A stretch of 64,000 bases of DNA from Paraburkholderia largidicola (GTDB lineage: Bacteria > Pseudomonadota > Gammaproteobacteria > Burkholderiales > Burkholderiaceae): assembly GCF_013426895.1 (NCBI RefSeq), contig NZ_AP023176.1, forward strand, positions 1,426,001 to 1,490,000. Reading direction: 5' to 3'. Below the pieces are notes generated by a model. It had not been told where the DNA came from. It searched no databases and saw only the letters and a list, made by a program, of their open reading frames with translations. The translations under genes and the position numbers were made by a program. How positions within the stretch are numbered: position 1 is the stretch's first letter; each line of letters opens with the position of its first letter. Positions 52,855 to 62,854 of the stretch are shown one piece after another.

Positions 52855-53886
52855 TTATGCCCGCCCTTCGAAACCCAACAGAACGTTGACGGCATTGATG
52901 CCGATCTCATCGACCATGTACCCGCCTTCCATGACGAAGAGCGTCGGCAAATCAAAGCGCGCGAGCATTTCACCGAGTCGCAGATAGTCCGGCGTGCGCA
53001 AGCGGAAATGGCTGATGGGATCGCCCTCGAATGTATCCACGCCCAGTGAAACAACGAGCGCGTCGGGCGCATGATGGGCGATTGCCGAACCTGCGTGCTG
53101 TAACGCAGGCCCGTACTGTTCCATTGTCGTGCCCTTCGCCAACGGCAGATTCAGATTGAAGCCCTCGCCTTCACCCATGCCGCGCTCGTCGGCAAAACCC
53201 GAGAAGTAGGGAAACGATACGCCCGGATCGCCGTGTATCGACACGAACAACACGTCCTTGCGATCGTAGAAAATATCCTGTGTGCCGTTTCCGTGATGGA
53301 AATCGATATCGAGCACGGCGACGCGCTTCGCGCCTTGCGCGATGCAGCGTTGCGCGGCAATCGCAGCGTTGTTCAGATAGCAATAGCCGCCCATGTACTC
53401 GCGGCCTGCGTGATGCCCCGGCGGGCGACACAGCGCAAAGACGGCCTTGTCTCCGCGTGCGAGCGCATCGATGCCCGTCAGCGCCGAGTTCGCGCTCGAC
53501 GACACCGCGCTCCACGTTCCTGCGTTGATGGGCGAACCGGCATCCATCGAAAAGAAGCCGAGCTTGCCGTCGATGAATTGCGGCATCGCTGTGGAAGGCA
53601 AGCCACGTACCGGCCAAACGAGCGGCAGCGCCTGGCACGTGCGCCCGGTTGCGGCCCACTCGTCCCATGCCGATGCGAGAAATTCGACGTAACGTCCGCT
53701 ATGCGCGCCGACATAGCACGCACGGTCATAGACGTTCGGCGCGAGAACATCGCCCAGGCCCGCGGCTCTGACCTGCTTGAGCACGGTCTCTGCGCGGATG
53801 GGTTTTTCGAAGGAATCGGAGACGGCGCCGTCCTTGAGTTCGACGCCTTGATGCAAGCGGTGATCGCTGCTGTAGATGGTTTGCAT
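52855..53886 (-). CDS. Histone deacetylase-like amidohydrolase (acetylpolyamine amidohydrolase type)
   Basis: The 343-residue protein has the HDAC-fold signatures RPPGHHAGREYMGGYCYLNN (the tandem His), VLDIDFHHGNGTQDIFY (zinc-binding Asp and His), and VVSLGVDTFEGDP (third zinc Asp). The C-terminal catalytic Tyr lies in MEGGYMVDEIG. Bacterial relatives deacetylate polyamines or other acetylated amines rather than histones. It lies 63 bp after the AtoE-type transporter on the same strand, so substrate uptake and deacetylation may be linked. Substrate is not certain. Confidence 0.92.
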   Translation of the reverse strand: MQTIYSSDHRLHQGVELKDGAVSDSFEKPIRAETVLKQVRAAGLGDVLAPNVYDRACYVGAHSGRYVEFLASAWDEWAATGRTCQALPLVWPVRGLPSTAMPQFIDGKLGFFSMDAGSPINAGTWSAVSSSANSALTGIDALARGDKAVFALCRPPGHHAGREYMGGYCYLNNAAIAAQRCIAQGAKRVAVLDIDFHHGNGTQDIFYDRKDVLFVSIHGDPGVSFPYFSGFADERGMGEGEGFNLNLPLAKGTTMEQYGPALQHAGSAIAHHAPDALVVSLGVDTFEGDPISHFRLRTPDYLRLGEMLARFDLPTLFVMEGGYMVDEIGINAVNVLLGFEGRA

Positions 53887-53949
53887 GGTTCTGTACGCCG
53901 CAGAAAGGAACGCACAGTCTACCGTTGCGACACCGCGTTGCGAACGACG

Positions 53950-55272
53950 TCAGAAAAGATACAGCCCGGCGACGAAAATCACACCCGAGAACAGCAGCGC
54001 CGTCACGCAATAGCCCATGATGTCGCGCACTCCGAGCCCGGCAATCGCGAGTGCCGGCAGCGCCCAGAACGGTTGCGCCATGTTGGTCCACGCTTCGCCG
54101 TAGGCAATCGCCATTGCAGACTTGCCGAGGTCCGCGCCGATCGCCTTCGCAGCGGGCATCACGAACGGGCCCTGCACGACCCAGTGGCCGCCGCCGCTCG
54201 GCACCGCGAAGTTGATGACAGCCGAACTCAGGAACGTCAGCAGCGGGAACGTATGGACGTTTGCAATTTCGATGAACCAGTTGGTGATCACGCCCGCAAG
54301 ACCCGAGTGGTCCATCGTGGCCTGAATGCCCGCATAGAATGGAAACTGGATCATGATCCCCGCCGTGCCGCGCGCCGCATTGCCGATTGCACGCGCGTAA
54401 CCCATCGGCGTCTTGTGCAGCAGAATGCCCGCTGCGAGAAAGACGATATTGACGGTATCGATGTCGAGGCTGAAGCCTTTCTTCGTGAAGCGGATCACCA
54501 GATAGGCGACGATCAGCAGCGCCACCAGAATAGACAGAATGCGGCTCTCTTCGATACGTTCCGCCGGCGTCGATTGCGCCGTGATCTTGCGTTCCTGCAC
54601 AGGTTCGTCGACGAGGAGCGCGGGATCGACGGAAACGACATCTTCGGCTCGCGGCATCATCGCGCGCACCAGCAGCGGCAACGCGATGATCAGCGCAGCG
54701 GTGATGAAGAGGTTGTATCCCGTGAAGAGCGTCTGCGACACGGGAATCAGGCCAATCACCTTTTCCATCGGATTGCCCCTGGTGGCCGCGACGAGCGGCA
54801 CCGAACCCGACAGGCCACCGTGCCAGGTGAGGAAGCCCATGTATGCAGCCGCTACCAGCAGCCGGTAGTCGACGCCGCGCACGCGTCTCGCGACCTCTCG
54901 CGCGAACATGGCGCCGAGTACGAGACCGAAGCCCCAGTTGATCGCGCAGGCCACGCCGCTCACGAACGCGACGAGCATCGTGCCTTGCACCGGTGTTTTC
55001 GCCAGACCGCCGAGACCGGACAGCACCCGCTTGACGGGACCCGAGGTCGCGAGGGCATGCCCCGTCACGAGGATCATTGCCATCTGCATCGTGAATGCGA
55101 GCAGGTTCCAGAACCCGCTGCCCCACATATAGACGAGATCGCCGGGTGACTGCGGCGTGAGGCCCAATGCCAGCGCAAAGGTGATCGCCGTCAGAAGCAG
55201 CGCGAAAATAAGAGGATCAGGTAGAAAGCGATGAACCACCTGCGTAAAGAAGCGGGCAATACCTTGAATCAC
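53950..55272 (-). CDS. atoE: Short-chain fatty acid transporter (AtoE family)
   Basis: A GTG at 55272, with GGAGACGTC in front, gives 440 residues. The protein is a polytopic membrane protein of the AtoE family: FLPDPLIFALLLTAITFALAL, GSGFWNLLAFTMQMAMILVT, GWFGLVLGAMFAREVARR-like NWGFGLVLGAMFAREVA, and the characteristic PSGGGHWVVQGPFVMPAA motif near the end. It takes up short-chain fatty acids. There are 203 bp without features between its start and the liv operon end. The next gene, an HDAC-like amidohydrolase, is 63 bp downstream. Confidence 0.92.
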   Translation of the reverse strand: MIQGIARFFTQVVHRFLPDPLIFALLLTAITFALALGLTPQSPGDLVYMWGSGFWNLLAFTMQMAMILVTGHALATSGPVKRVLSGLGGLAKTPVQGTMLVAFVSGVACAINWGFGLVLGAMFAREVARRVRGVDYRLLVAAAYMGFLTWHGGLSGSVPLVAATRGNPMEKVIGLIPVSQTLFTGYNLFITAALIIALPLLVRAMMPRAEDVVSVDPALLVDEPVQERKITAQSTPAERIEESRILSILVALLIVAYLVIRFTKKGFSLDIDTVNIVFLAAGILLHKTPMGYARAIGNAARGTAGIMIQFPFYAGIQATMDHSGLAGVITNWFIEIANVHTFPLLTFLSSAVINFAVPSGGGHWVVQGPFVMPAAKAIGADLGKSAMAIAYGEAWTNMAQPFWALPALAIAGLGVRDIMGYCVTALLFSGVIFVAGLYLF

Positions 55273-55447
55273 GACGTCTCCGGCACTTGTTCAATTGTTC
55301 GTTGGATGCGCGCGAGATTCTGCCACAGCTATGCGTAACGAGTCGGCGAACTGCACAAGCAGCCGCTTTACGTTCTGTTGGAGAGGAAAGAGTGCGGACA
55401 GGTCGCTGAATTGAAGCTTTCAACGACCTTAAAGAAATGCGTGTAAT

Positions 55448-55470
55448 GCGCGCCGCCGCTGACGGCGCGC
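55448..55470 (-). terminator. Hairpin at the end of the liv operon
   Basis: GCGCGCCG and CGGCGCGC form an 8-bp perfect stem with a 7-base loop, starting six bases after the livF stop. It is followed on the minus strand by ATTACACGCATTTCTTT, only a weak T tract. Probable but non-canonical terminator. Confidence 0.5.
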
Positions 55471-55475
55471 GCGGT

Positions 55476-56204
55476 TCAATGCCCCAGATAAGCGGCCTTG
55501 ACCATCGGATCGTTACGCAACTGCGCAGCCGATCCATGCGTTGCGATGCGTCCGTTTTCCAGCACGTAGCCGTAATCGGCGACATTCAACGCGGCGGCTG
55601 CAAACTGCTCGACGAGCAGCATCGTCACGCCCTGCACTTTCAGACGCTCGATGATCCGGAAGACCTCATCGACGAGAATCGGCGCGAGTCCCATTGACGG
55701 TTCGTCGAGCAACACGAGATCGGGGTTCAGCATGATCGCGCGCGCCATGGCGAGCATCTGCTGCTCGCCGCCCGACAGCGTGCCCGCCAGTTGGTTGCGG
55801 CGCTCCTTGAGGCGCGGAAACAGGTCGATCGCGCGCTCGAGATCCGCGTTGATGTCGCCGCGCGGACGCGCCCACGTCAGACGCGGAAACGCGCCTAGCA
55901 ACAGATTGTCGGTGACCGTCATCGTCGAGAACACGCGCCGGCCTTCGGGCGAATGCGCGAGACCGAGCCGCGCGATACGGTGCGAATCGAGCGAATCGAT
56001 GCGTTTGGCCGATGCGCCCTCGCCCATCGTGATTTCGCCGCCGCTCGGACGGATCATGCCGGATACGGCGCGCATCGTCGTAGTCTTGCCCGCGCCGTTC
56101 GAGCCGATCAGCGTGACGACGGAAGCCTTCGGCACGTCCATCGAAATGCCGTGCAGCACCTGTACCTTGCCGTAGCCCGCATGCAGATTGCGGATCGATA
56201 ACAT
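55476..56204 (-). CDS. livF: Branched-chain amino acid ABC transporter ATPase LivF
   Basis: I chose ATG 56204 (242 residues, MLSIRNLHAGYGKVQVLHG), with GGGGAA seven bases upstream, rather than the longer TTG frame. The ATPase has Walker A GSNGAGKTT, signature LSGGEQQMLAMARA, Walker B LVLLDEPSMGLAP, and the switch His in LLVEQ. It is one of the two ATPases that drive uptake of branched-chain amino acids or a similar substrate. It is last in the liv operon, 46 bp after the LivM-LivG fusion gene. Motifs and length are normal. Confidence 0.94.
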   Translation of the reverse strand: MLSIRNLHAGYGKVQVLHGISMDVPKASVVTLIGSNGAGKTTTMRAVSGMIRPSGGEITMGEGASAKRIDSLDSHRIARLGLAHSPEGRRVFSTMTVTDNLLLGAFPRLTWARPRGDINADLERAIDLFPRLKERRNQLAGTLSGGEQQMLAMARAIMLNPDLVLLDEPSMGLAPILVDEVFRIIERLKVQGVTMLLVEQFAAAALNVADYGYVLENGRIATHGSAAQLRNDPMVKAAYLGH

Positions 56205-56250
56205 CGCGTGTTCCCCATTCATGCCGTTGTCGTTCAAACGATGCGTAGTC

Positions 56251-58190
56251 TCAGGCGGCCACGCCGCCCAGATACGCCTCGATGACTTTTTCGTTTTCCT
56301 GGATCTCGGACGGCTTGCCCTCGGCGATCTTCTGCCCGAAGTCGAGTACCGATACCGTATCGCACACCGACATCACCACGTCCATGTGATGCTCGATCAG
56401 CACCACCGTAATACCGTGATCGCGGACCTTGCGAATGATGCGCACCAGTTCCTTGATATCGGGTGCAGTGAGACCCGCCGCGGGTTCGTCGAGCAACAGC
56501 ACTTGTGGATCGAGTGCGAGCGCGCGGGCGATTTCGAGCAAACGCTGCTTGCCGTAGGGCAGATTGCGCGCTTCTTCCGCCGCGACATTATCGAGACCGA
56601 CAAAGCGCAGCATGCCGAACGCGCGCTCGCGCGCCGTACGTTCTTCCTGTCGATAGCGCGACGTCATCAGGCCGATATCGGCGAAGTTCGAGCGGAACGT
56701 ATGATGCAGACCGACGAGCACGTTTTCGAGCGCGGTCATTTCGCCGAACAGTTGCACGTTCTGGAACGTGCGCGCAATGCCCGACAGCGCGATCGACGAA
56801 GACGTGCGCCCCGCAATCGATTCGCCCCGATACTCGATCGCGCCCGCCGTCGGTATATAGATGCCCGTCAGCACGTTCATCATCGTGCTCTTGCCCGAGC
56901 CGTTCGGTCCGATCAGACCATGTATCGTGCCGCGCCGCACGTTCAGGTTCACGTTGTTCAGCGCCTTCAGGCCGCTGAACTGCATCAGCACGCCGCGCAC
57001 GTCGAGAATGGTTTCGTTACCTTTGGCGTGCACGTCGAGCACGGCATCGGCGGTGATTTCCGCGGGCTTTTCGGTATCGACGGTCACGGTGCGCACGCGG
57101 CCATGCGTGAAGAACTTGCGCACGAAGCCGACCACGCCGTCCTGCAGGTAGTAGACGACCAGCAGAATCATCAAACCGAAAATCGTCAGCCGCCAATCGG
57201 TCAGCGCATCGATCCAGTACGAGAACACTGCGAGGCCAACCGTGCCCACCATCGGGATCGCAACCTTGCGCGGCGTCACGCTCTTGCGCGCAATGGAGAA
57301 CAGCGCACCCGCCACGACGATAACGGCAAGCGCCGTCGCGACCATACGGAACATCGAGATGTCGTCGAGCAGCTTGGGAAGCAGCACGATGATCGTCGAA
57401 CCGATCAGCGCACCCGTGCGCGTCTTGCGGCCACCCATGATGATCGCGAGCAGGAACAGGATGGTCAGCTCGAAGTTGTACGTGTTCGGCGAAATGTACT
57501 GCTCCGAGTACGAGTACAGACAGCCCGCGAGCCCGGCGAAGCCCGCGCTGATCACGAACGCGTACACCTTGTGCCGATACACCGAGACGCCCATGCAGTC
57601 GGATGCGATCGGACTGTCGCGCAACGCCTCGAATGCGCGGCCCAGATGCGACTTCAGCACGCGATGCACGACCACGAGCGACACCACGAGCAGCGCCGCC
57701 ACGACCCAATAGTATTGGGTTTCATCGAGCCTATGGCCCGCGATCACGGGCTTCGTGATCTTGATGCCCATCGGCCCGCTGGTGAGGAAATCCATTTCGT
57801 TGATCAGGATCTGGATGATCGTGCCGAACGCGAGCGTGACCATCGCGAGATACGGGCCGGACACGCGCAGTGCGGGCAGCGCGAGAATTGCGCCGAACGC
57901 GGCCGTGACCACGATTGCCATCGGCACGGTCACGTAGAACGGCATGCCGAGCTTGATGAACAGCACGCCCGCCGTGTACGCGCCGACGCCGAACAGCCCC
58001 GCGTGTCCCAGCGAGACCTGCCCGTGTAACCGACCACGATGTCGAGACCGAAGAGCAGGATCGCGTAGATCATGATCGTTTCGACGAGGTGGATGTAGTA
58101 CGGATTGCCCGACAGCACCGGGAAGATCGCGAGTGCGACCAGCCCGAGCAGCGCGCCGATGAGGTTTTTCTTTTTCACGGCGGACCTCAC
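56251..58190 (-). pseudogene. livM: LivM-LivG fusion (permease plus ATPase), frameshifted near its 5' end
   Basis: The ORF starts at 58190 (MRSAVKKKNLIGALLG), overlapping livH by four bases, and reads a normal LivM N-terminus up to DIVVGYTG. It then leaves frame: RSRWDT replaces the expected QVSLGHAG. One base is missing between 58020 and 58021, and inserting one G there restores a continuous reading of 646 residues. The rest is intact: LivM permease helices to about residue 350, then a LivG ATPase (GLIGPNGSGKSTMMN, LPYGKQRLLEIARALAL, VLLLDEPAAGLTAP). The fusion of permease and ATPase in one chain is known in some betaproteobacterial transporters. The break may be a real mutation or a sequencing error; a downstream restart at MLFIKLGMPFY would lack the first helices. 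Confidence 0.85.
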
Positions 58191-59062
58191 ACCTTCTTGA
58201 TCGCGGTTTTGCCGAACAGACCTGCCGGACGCAAGGCGAGCACGATCAGCAGCAGCACGAGTCCGGGCACATCCTTGTAGCCCGTCGAAATGTAGAAGCC
58301 GGTCGTCGTCTCGGCAATGCCGAGTATCACGCCGCCGACCACGATGCCGAGTCCGCTCGACAATCCGCCGATGATCGCCACCGCGAACGCCTTGAGGCCG
58401 AGCACCGCGCCCATCGTCGCGCCCGTCAGCGTGAGCGGCGCAATCAGCACGCCGGCGAAGGCCGCCGTCAGCGACGACAGCGCATACGAGAACGTGATGA
58501 CGAGGCCGGTGTTGATGCCCATCAGCGCGGCGGCATCGCGGTCATTCGACGTGGCGACAACCGCCTTGCCGAAGATACTGCGCCGGTTGAAGAACTCGAC
58601 AGCCAGCATCAGCACGAGGGCGCCGCCTACTACCAGCAGTTCCATCGGCAGAACATTTGCGCCGAACACCTTGATAGGCGCTTCCGGCAGCGGCGACGGA
58701 AAGCGCAGATCGTCGCGGCCCCAGACATTCTCCGCGACGTTCTTGAAGATGATGCCGAGCGCGATGGTCGACATGATCCAGCCGAACTCCGACTTGATCT
58801 TGATAGCGGGCCGCACGCCGATCCGTTCGACGAATGCGCCCTGCAACAGGCCGAATACGCACACGAGGGGAATCATCAGCCAGTAGTTGACGCCCAGCGT
58901 GACGAGCGTGAGACCGACGAGCGCACCGAGCATCAGCGCATCGCCCTGGCCGAAGTTCAGCGTGCCCGATGTCGCGAACGTGAGTTGGTAGCCGAACGCG
59001 ATCACGGCGTAAATCATGCCGAGCGCGATGCCGCTATAGATGAGCTGAAGAAGAATGGCCAT
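58187..59062 (-). CDS. livH: Branched-chain amino acid ABC transporter permease LivH
   Basis: The 291-residue protein begins MAILLQLIYSGIALGMIYAVIAFGYQLTF, cited by parts: LIYSGIALGMIYAVIAFG and TSGTLNFGQGDALMLGAL. These are typical of LivH-type permeases. Several membrane helices follow, and ATSNDRDAAALMGIN is the cytoplasmic loop that contacts the ATPase. IAPLTLTGATMGAVLGLKAF and GLGIVVGGVILGIAE complete the pattern. It overlaps the next gene (livM) by four bases. The distance to livK is 107 bp. Normal length and no irregularities. Confidence 0.95.
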   Translation of the reverse strand: MAILLQLIYSGIALGMIYAVIAFGYQLTFATSGTLNFGQGDALMLGALVGLTLVTLGVNYWLMIPLVCVFGLLQGAFVERIGVRPAIKIKSEFGWIMSTIALGIIFKNVAENVWGRDDLRFPSPLPEAPIKVFGANVLPMELLVVGGALVLMLAVEFFNRRSIFGKAVVATSNDRDAAALMGINTGLVITFSYALSSLTAAFAGVLIAPLTLTGATMGAVLGLKAFAVAIIGGLSSGLGIVVGGVILGIAETTTGFYISTGYKDVPGLVLLLIVLALRPAGLFGKTAIKKV

Positions 59063-59169
59063 AGTCCAATTGCCTCGATCGCAACGCCCCGTAGATGATG
59101 CCGTGAGCCATGCAGCACAAAGCCGCCCCCGCCGGTCGGGCGGGCGCGGCTTCGCTATTCATGCTGTGC

Positions 59170-60384
59170 TCAGTTTGCGGATGCCTGCTTGGTGCGCAGT
59201 TGTCCGCCGCCTTTCTTGTCGTTGTCGTATGCGTAGATCACACGGCCGCCCTTCACTTCGCCAACGACGGGCACGTTCGGGCTGATCGCCTCGTGGTCGT
59301 CGTGCGAGAACGGCTTGTCGTACGCCATCACGACGCCTTCGACCTTCGTGTTGAGGTTTTCCAGCGCGGCGCGCACCTTCGGGCCGTCCGTCGTGCCTGC
59401 CTGCGTAATCGCGGCGGCGAGCAGATAGACCGAGTCGTAGCCTTGCGCCGCCGACACGGGCGAATCGATGCGGCTGTTCTTCGGCTTGAATTCCTTCATA
59501 TAGGCCTCGATGAAGGCCTTACGCTTCGGCGTGTTGGGTTCCTGGATGAAGGTCTGCGGCATGCGCGCGCCTTCGCCGTTGGAACCCGCGTTGTCGATGT
59601 AGTTCGCCATCGACAAGGTCCAGCTGCCGATCAGCGGCACCTTCCAGCCGAGCTTGGCCATGCCGTTGGCGATCTGCGCGAGTTCAGGTCCGATGCCGTA
59701 GGTCAGAACGGCTTCCGCGCCGGCGTCTTTGGCCTTCAGCAACTGGGCCGTCATGTCGACGTCCTTGATGTTGAATTTCTCCACGGCAACCGGCTTCACG
59801 CCTTTAGCAGCGAGCGCCTTTTCCAGATCCTCGCGGCCGAGTTGTCCGTAGTTGGTTGAATCGGCGAGAATGGCGACCTTCTTGAAGCCGCGTTTGGTGA
59901 CGGCTTCCTCGACGATCATCGGCGCCTGAATGCGGTCGGCGGCTGCGTTGCGGAACACGTAGTTATCCGGCTGGTCCGCGAACTGCTTCGTGACGATACT
60001 GCCCGTCGCGACGTTGTTGAACACAGGGATTTTCGCTTCCTGGAAGAAGCGCTGCGATGCGAGCGCGACACCCGTATTGATGTAGCCGACCACTGCGACT
60101 ACCTTTTCCTTGTTGATGAGTTCCTGTGCGATCTGTACGCCGCGTTCGTTCTTTGCTTCGTCGTCGCGTTCGACGAGTTCGATCTGCCGGCCCAGCACGC
60201 CGCCCGATTTGTTGATCTCAGCGGCCGCAAGCCGCACGCCGTCGCGCATGCTGACGCCCATCGACGACGAACCGCCTGTGAAAGGACCATCGACACCGAT
60301 CTTGATCGGATCGGCCGCATAGCTACCCGTTGCGACCACACACAATGCGAGAGCAGCAACAACGCTCTTCAGGCGAAGTACCAT
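59170..60384 (-). CDS. livK: Branched-chain amino acid ABC transporter periplasmic binding protein LivK-type
   Basis: The 404-residue protein has a signal peptide (VVAALALCVVATGSYA) and a mature start ADPIKIGVDGPFTGGSSSMG, the usual type I periplasmic binding-protein beginning. Further landmarks are AAAEINKSGGVLGRQIELV, VVGYINTGVALASQRFFQEA, and GFKKVAILADSTNYGQLGRED. The ATG is preceded by GGAGACGAAC. It captures the substrate for the liv system. Several such proteins bind aromatic or amide compounds instead of leucine, so the ligand is not certain. It is the first gene of the operon. Confidence 0.93.
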   Translation of the reverse strand: MVLRLKSVVAALALCVVATGSYAADPIKIGVDGPFTGGSSSMGVSMRDGVRLAAAEINKSGGVLGRQIELVERDDEAKNERGVQIAQELINKEKVVAVVGYINTGVALASQRFFQEAKIPVFNNVATGSIVTKQFADQPDNYVFRNAAADRIQAPMIVEEAVTKRGFKKVAILADSTNYGQLGREDLEKALAAKGVKPVAVEKFNIKDVDMTAQLLKAKDAGAEAVLTYGIGPELAQIANGMAKLGWKVPLIGSWTLSMANYIDNAGSNGEGARMPQTFIQEPNTPKRKAFIEAYMKEFKPKNSRIDSPVSAAQGYDSVYLLAAAITQAGTTDGPKVRAALENLNTKVEGVVMAYDKPFSHDDHEAISPNVPVVGEVKGGRVIYAYDNDKKGGGQLRTKQASAN

Positions 60385-60703
60385 GTTCGTCTCCGTAGCA
60401 TGTTTCTTTATTTTCGACGGGCGCGGGCTGTCTCCCGACGCCGCCTGATTCGTATAACGGCGTGCTTTATATCGCCTTGATACGAAACGGCAACCTAGTA
60501 TAGAAATCGTAAGCTTTTTGCCACTATGCGGAGTTACCCGTAAGAAACAACACGTTCAGTGTGCTTACGCACGTACGCACTGTATCGGTGCAGGCGCAAC
60601 GACCTGCTGGTTGTGCGTGCAACGGGGAATGGAAGCGCGGCTAGCCGACATGTGGATGTCGGCTAAGTGCAGGTGATGAAGGATTACGGGTCAGAACGAC
60701 CGA
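60385..60703. other. Liv operon upstream region (319 bp)
   Basis: The stretch holds no gene. On the minus strand, TATACT at 60497-60502 could be a -10 box for livK; a good -35 is not visible. Otherwise I see nothing. Confidence 0.3.
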
Positions 60704-61183
60704 TCAAAGACCCAGATCGCTCAGGCCGGGATGATCGTCGGGGCGACGGCCGAGTGGCCAGTGGAACTTGCGTTCGCTTTCCTTGATGGGCAGGTCGTTG
60801 ATGCTCGCGTGACGATGATGCATCAGGCCATCGGGACCGAACTCCCAGTTTTCGTTGCCGTATGAGCGGAACCAGTTGCCAGCATCGTCGCGCCACTCGT
60901 AAGCGAAGCGGACCGCGATGCGATTGTCGGTGAAGGCCCACAGTTCCTTGATCAGACGGTACTCGAATTCCTTGCTCCATTTGCGCTCGAGAAATGCGCG
61001 CGCTTCTTCACGACCTTGTACGAATTCGGCTCTGTTGCGCCACCAGGTGTCGGTGGAATAGACCAGCGCGACTTTTGCAGCATCGCGTGAGTTCCAGCCG
61101 TCTTCGGCCTGGCGTACTTTCTGTGCGGCGGTTTCGCGCGTGAACGGCGGCAGCGGCGGACGGACTTCGGTAGTGCTCGACAT
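60704..61183 (-). CDS. DUF1348/NTF2-like family protein
   Basis: The 159-residue protein has the DUF1348 pattern of SnoaL/NTF2-like folds: [43 protein letters not shown], the [21 protein letters not shown] stretch, and [24 protein letters not shown]. Landmarks are cited by short parts. The NTF2 fold forms a cone that binds small hydrophobic molecules. Members are widespread in proteobacteria, and the function is unknown. The gene stands alone between the liv operon and the Rhs immunity genes. Confident of the family, not the function. Confidence 0.9.
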   Translation of the reverse strand: MSSTTEVRPPLPPFTRETAAQKVRQAEDGWNSRDAAKVALVYSTDTWWRNRAEFVQGREEARAFLERKWSKEFEYRLIKELWAFTDNRIAVRFAYEWRDDAGNWFRSYGNENWEFGPDGLMHHRHASINDLPIKESERKFHWPLGRRPDDHPGLSDLGL

Positions 61184-61360
61184 CGACTTCTCTCTTTGTG
61201 AATGGTGACGGTGTGGTCATTATTCGCAAATGGGAAGTTTTGTCGTGTCGGGAAGTGTGGGGTTTGTTGGATTTGCACGGTGGTCGTTTGGAAGCTCACC
61301 GTTGCTCGACGCCCGTCCTTTTAGGTAGCTGGCGGCAGGGCCGTCCATGCGGTCTCTTCC

Positions 61361-61750
61361 TCACACACTTAAACCCCGGTTGACCCATTCTTGCAAAGTG
61401 GTCGCAACAGGTGAGAAATCCACTGGATCGAGATCTCCTAGTCCTGAGCTAACTACCAAAGGATCGTCATTTTCGAGTGCGATCAAGAACCCCCTTCCCC
61501 CTCCATCATCGCCGATTAGAAGATAACCGCTGCAGTAATCTCCAACCTCGTAGGTTTCATTTCTCTCAACGAGATCTTCCAGTCTATATAGCGTGACGCC
61601 GCTGTCCAACAAGGCGCCGTCTGAATACAAGAGTACTTCTTTGTACGCAACTGGAAATTGAACTCTCATTGAAGATTCCACCAGAGCAATTTCTTCCAAA
61701 AGAGCTCTTCGGTTGAATCCATTCAAATTAGCTATGTTTGAGAAGTTCAT
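61361..61750 (-). CDS. SMI1/KNR4-family immunity-like protein
   Basis: I chose ATG 61750 (129 residues, MNFSNIANLNGFNRRAL), with AAGGAG ten bases upstream; the frame extends 29 codons further. The core fits the SMI1/KNR4 superfamily used as polymorphic-toxin immunity: EIALVESSMRVQFPVAYKEVLLYSDGALL, quoted in parts as VQFPVAYKEVLLYSDGALL, then LYRLEDLVER and LLIGDDGGGRGFLIAL. It is the last of three small genes following an Rhs toxin on the same strand, and it is AT-rich. Its toxin partner is not known; such genes can be kept as spare immunity. Confidence 0.82.
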   Translation of the reverse strand: MNFSNIANLNGFNRRALLEEIALVESSMRVQFPVAYKEVLLYSDGALLDSGVTLYRLEDLVERNETYEVGDYCSGYLLIGDDGGGRGFLIALENDDPLVVSSGLGDLDPVDFSPVATTLQEWVNRGLSV

Positions 61751-61867
61751 TTCGCGAAAGCTCCTTATCCGACCACTGAAATAATTTTCTTGGCGAATTT
61801 CTAGAGTTGTTCTGTCACTCGAATAATGTGCAACCATTCATAGTACCGTCGATGAAGAAAAAACTCT

Positions 61868-62362
61868 CTAGTGCATCCACCAGTTCAGAAGTGTCTCGTC
61901 GTTATGGTCATCAAAATTCTTATAGATATTCGCGTAATACCATTCGATCCCGGTTCGCATTTTGAAATCGTCAAAGAATTGATTGATTGCTTCCACGCCA
62001 TTGCTTGATGGAACCGACAGTGCAAGACTCCCACCGTTCACGCCATCCAGGCTCCCCCCGAGTTCCTGACTGACTCCGGACCTTAACCGCTCGATCTCAT
62101 CGTTCGATACTTCGTCTGTGTATATCTGAATACAGAAATTCCCACCGCGTTCCAACACGTCAGCAGGTCGACCTGCGTCGCCGATTCGAATCACATCTCC
62201 TTTCGCCAAATTGAGCGCGAGCCCGGGAGAAGCAAGTAGTTTATAAATATCACCTTCGATATACTTTGCCGGAAGTTCCTCGTACACAGGCCCCGAATCG
62301 TTCTTGCCCGCGTAGACATTGATCAAGCAGCATTCGTTCTCAACGCCGATACGTAGTTCCAT
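61868..62362 (-). CDS. DUF4265-like small protein in the Rhs immunity cluster
   Basis: I prefer the ATG at 62362 (164 residues, MELRIGVENECCLINV); the frame extends to a TTG at 62407. The sequence resembles DUF4265: LPAKYIEGDIYKLLASPGLALNLAKGDVIRI, cited in parts as YIEGDIYKLLASPGLAL and KGDVIRIGD, then FCIQIYTDE and a C-terminal FFDDFKMRTGIEWYYANIY. The family is found among immunity-type genes of polymorphic toxin loci. It is AT-rich and acidic, typical of horizontally exchanged immunity genes. Which toxin it neutralises is not known. Confidence 0.72.
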   Translation of the reverse strand: MELRIGVENECCLINVYAGKNDSGPVYEELPAKYIEGDIYKLLASPGLALNLAKGDVIRIGDAGRPADVLERGGNFCIQIYTDEVSNDEIERLRSGVSQELGGSLDGVNGGSLALSVPSSNGVEAINQFFDDFKMRTGIEWYYANIYKNFDDHNDETLLNWWMH

Positions 62363-62854
62363 AGCTCCCCGTTCGACACAGGATACGTCGTACCGCACCG
62401 TGCGCAACTATTGCGCCCGATCACGCTTAGACGAACCAAAGCCTGACAATGCGGCTCTCAGGAGTCGGTTCGATTTGCCACCAAACCCTGCGTTGAAAGG
62501 CATCCAGGCGTCGCGCGGCAGTTGGCCTGGCAGATGCGGATACCAAATCGTAGCCGCGTCGCCGTCAGTTCATATGGGTTCGCCCGCACCGCCTCATTTA
62601 CTTGCACGGATTTCGTGCCAGCGCTTTTTCCAGCAGTTTCATGTCTGGTGGGTCGTTTCTCGATCCTTTCGACTGTGCGCAACTTGATTCCATAGCGTTC
62701 CAGACCCGGACACTCAGGAGATGGTCAAAAGAAAGTTGACTGTTCTTTCCGCCGCTAATGATGCCAACCAAGTCCTTTTTGGAGTGGTTGATTGGAACCC
62801 GCCGTACGGATCAGAAAGTAAATGTGACGAGGGCCACGTTAGCGGCCCCCATGG
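62363..62854. other. Gap between immunity-like genes, no gene recognised (492 bp)
   Basis: Short open frames occur on both strands but none has a ribosome site or a recognisable motif. Composition changes from AT-rich to the GC-rich host pattern between about 62420 and 62700 and then returns, so it may contain a decayed remnant from rearrangement of the Rhs region. Confidence 0.4.
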
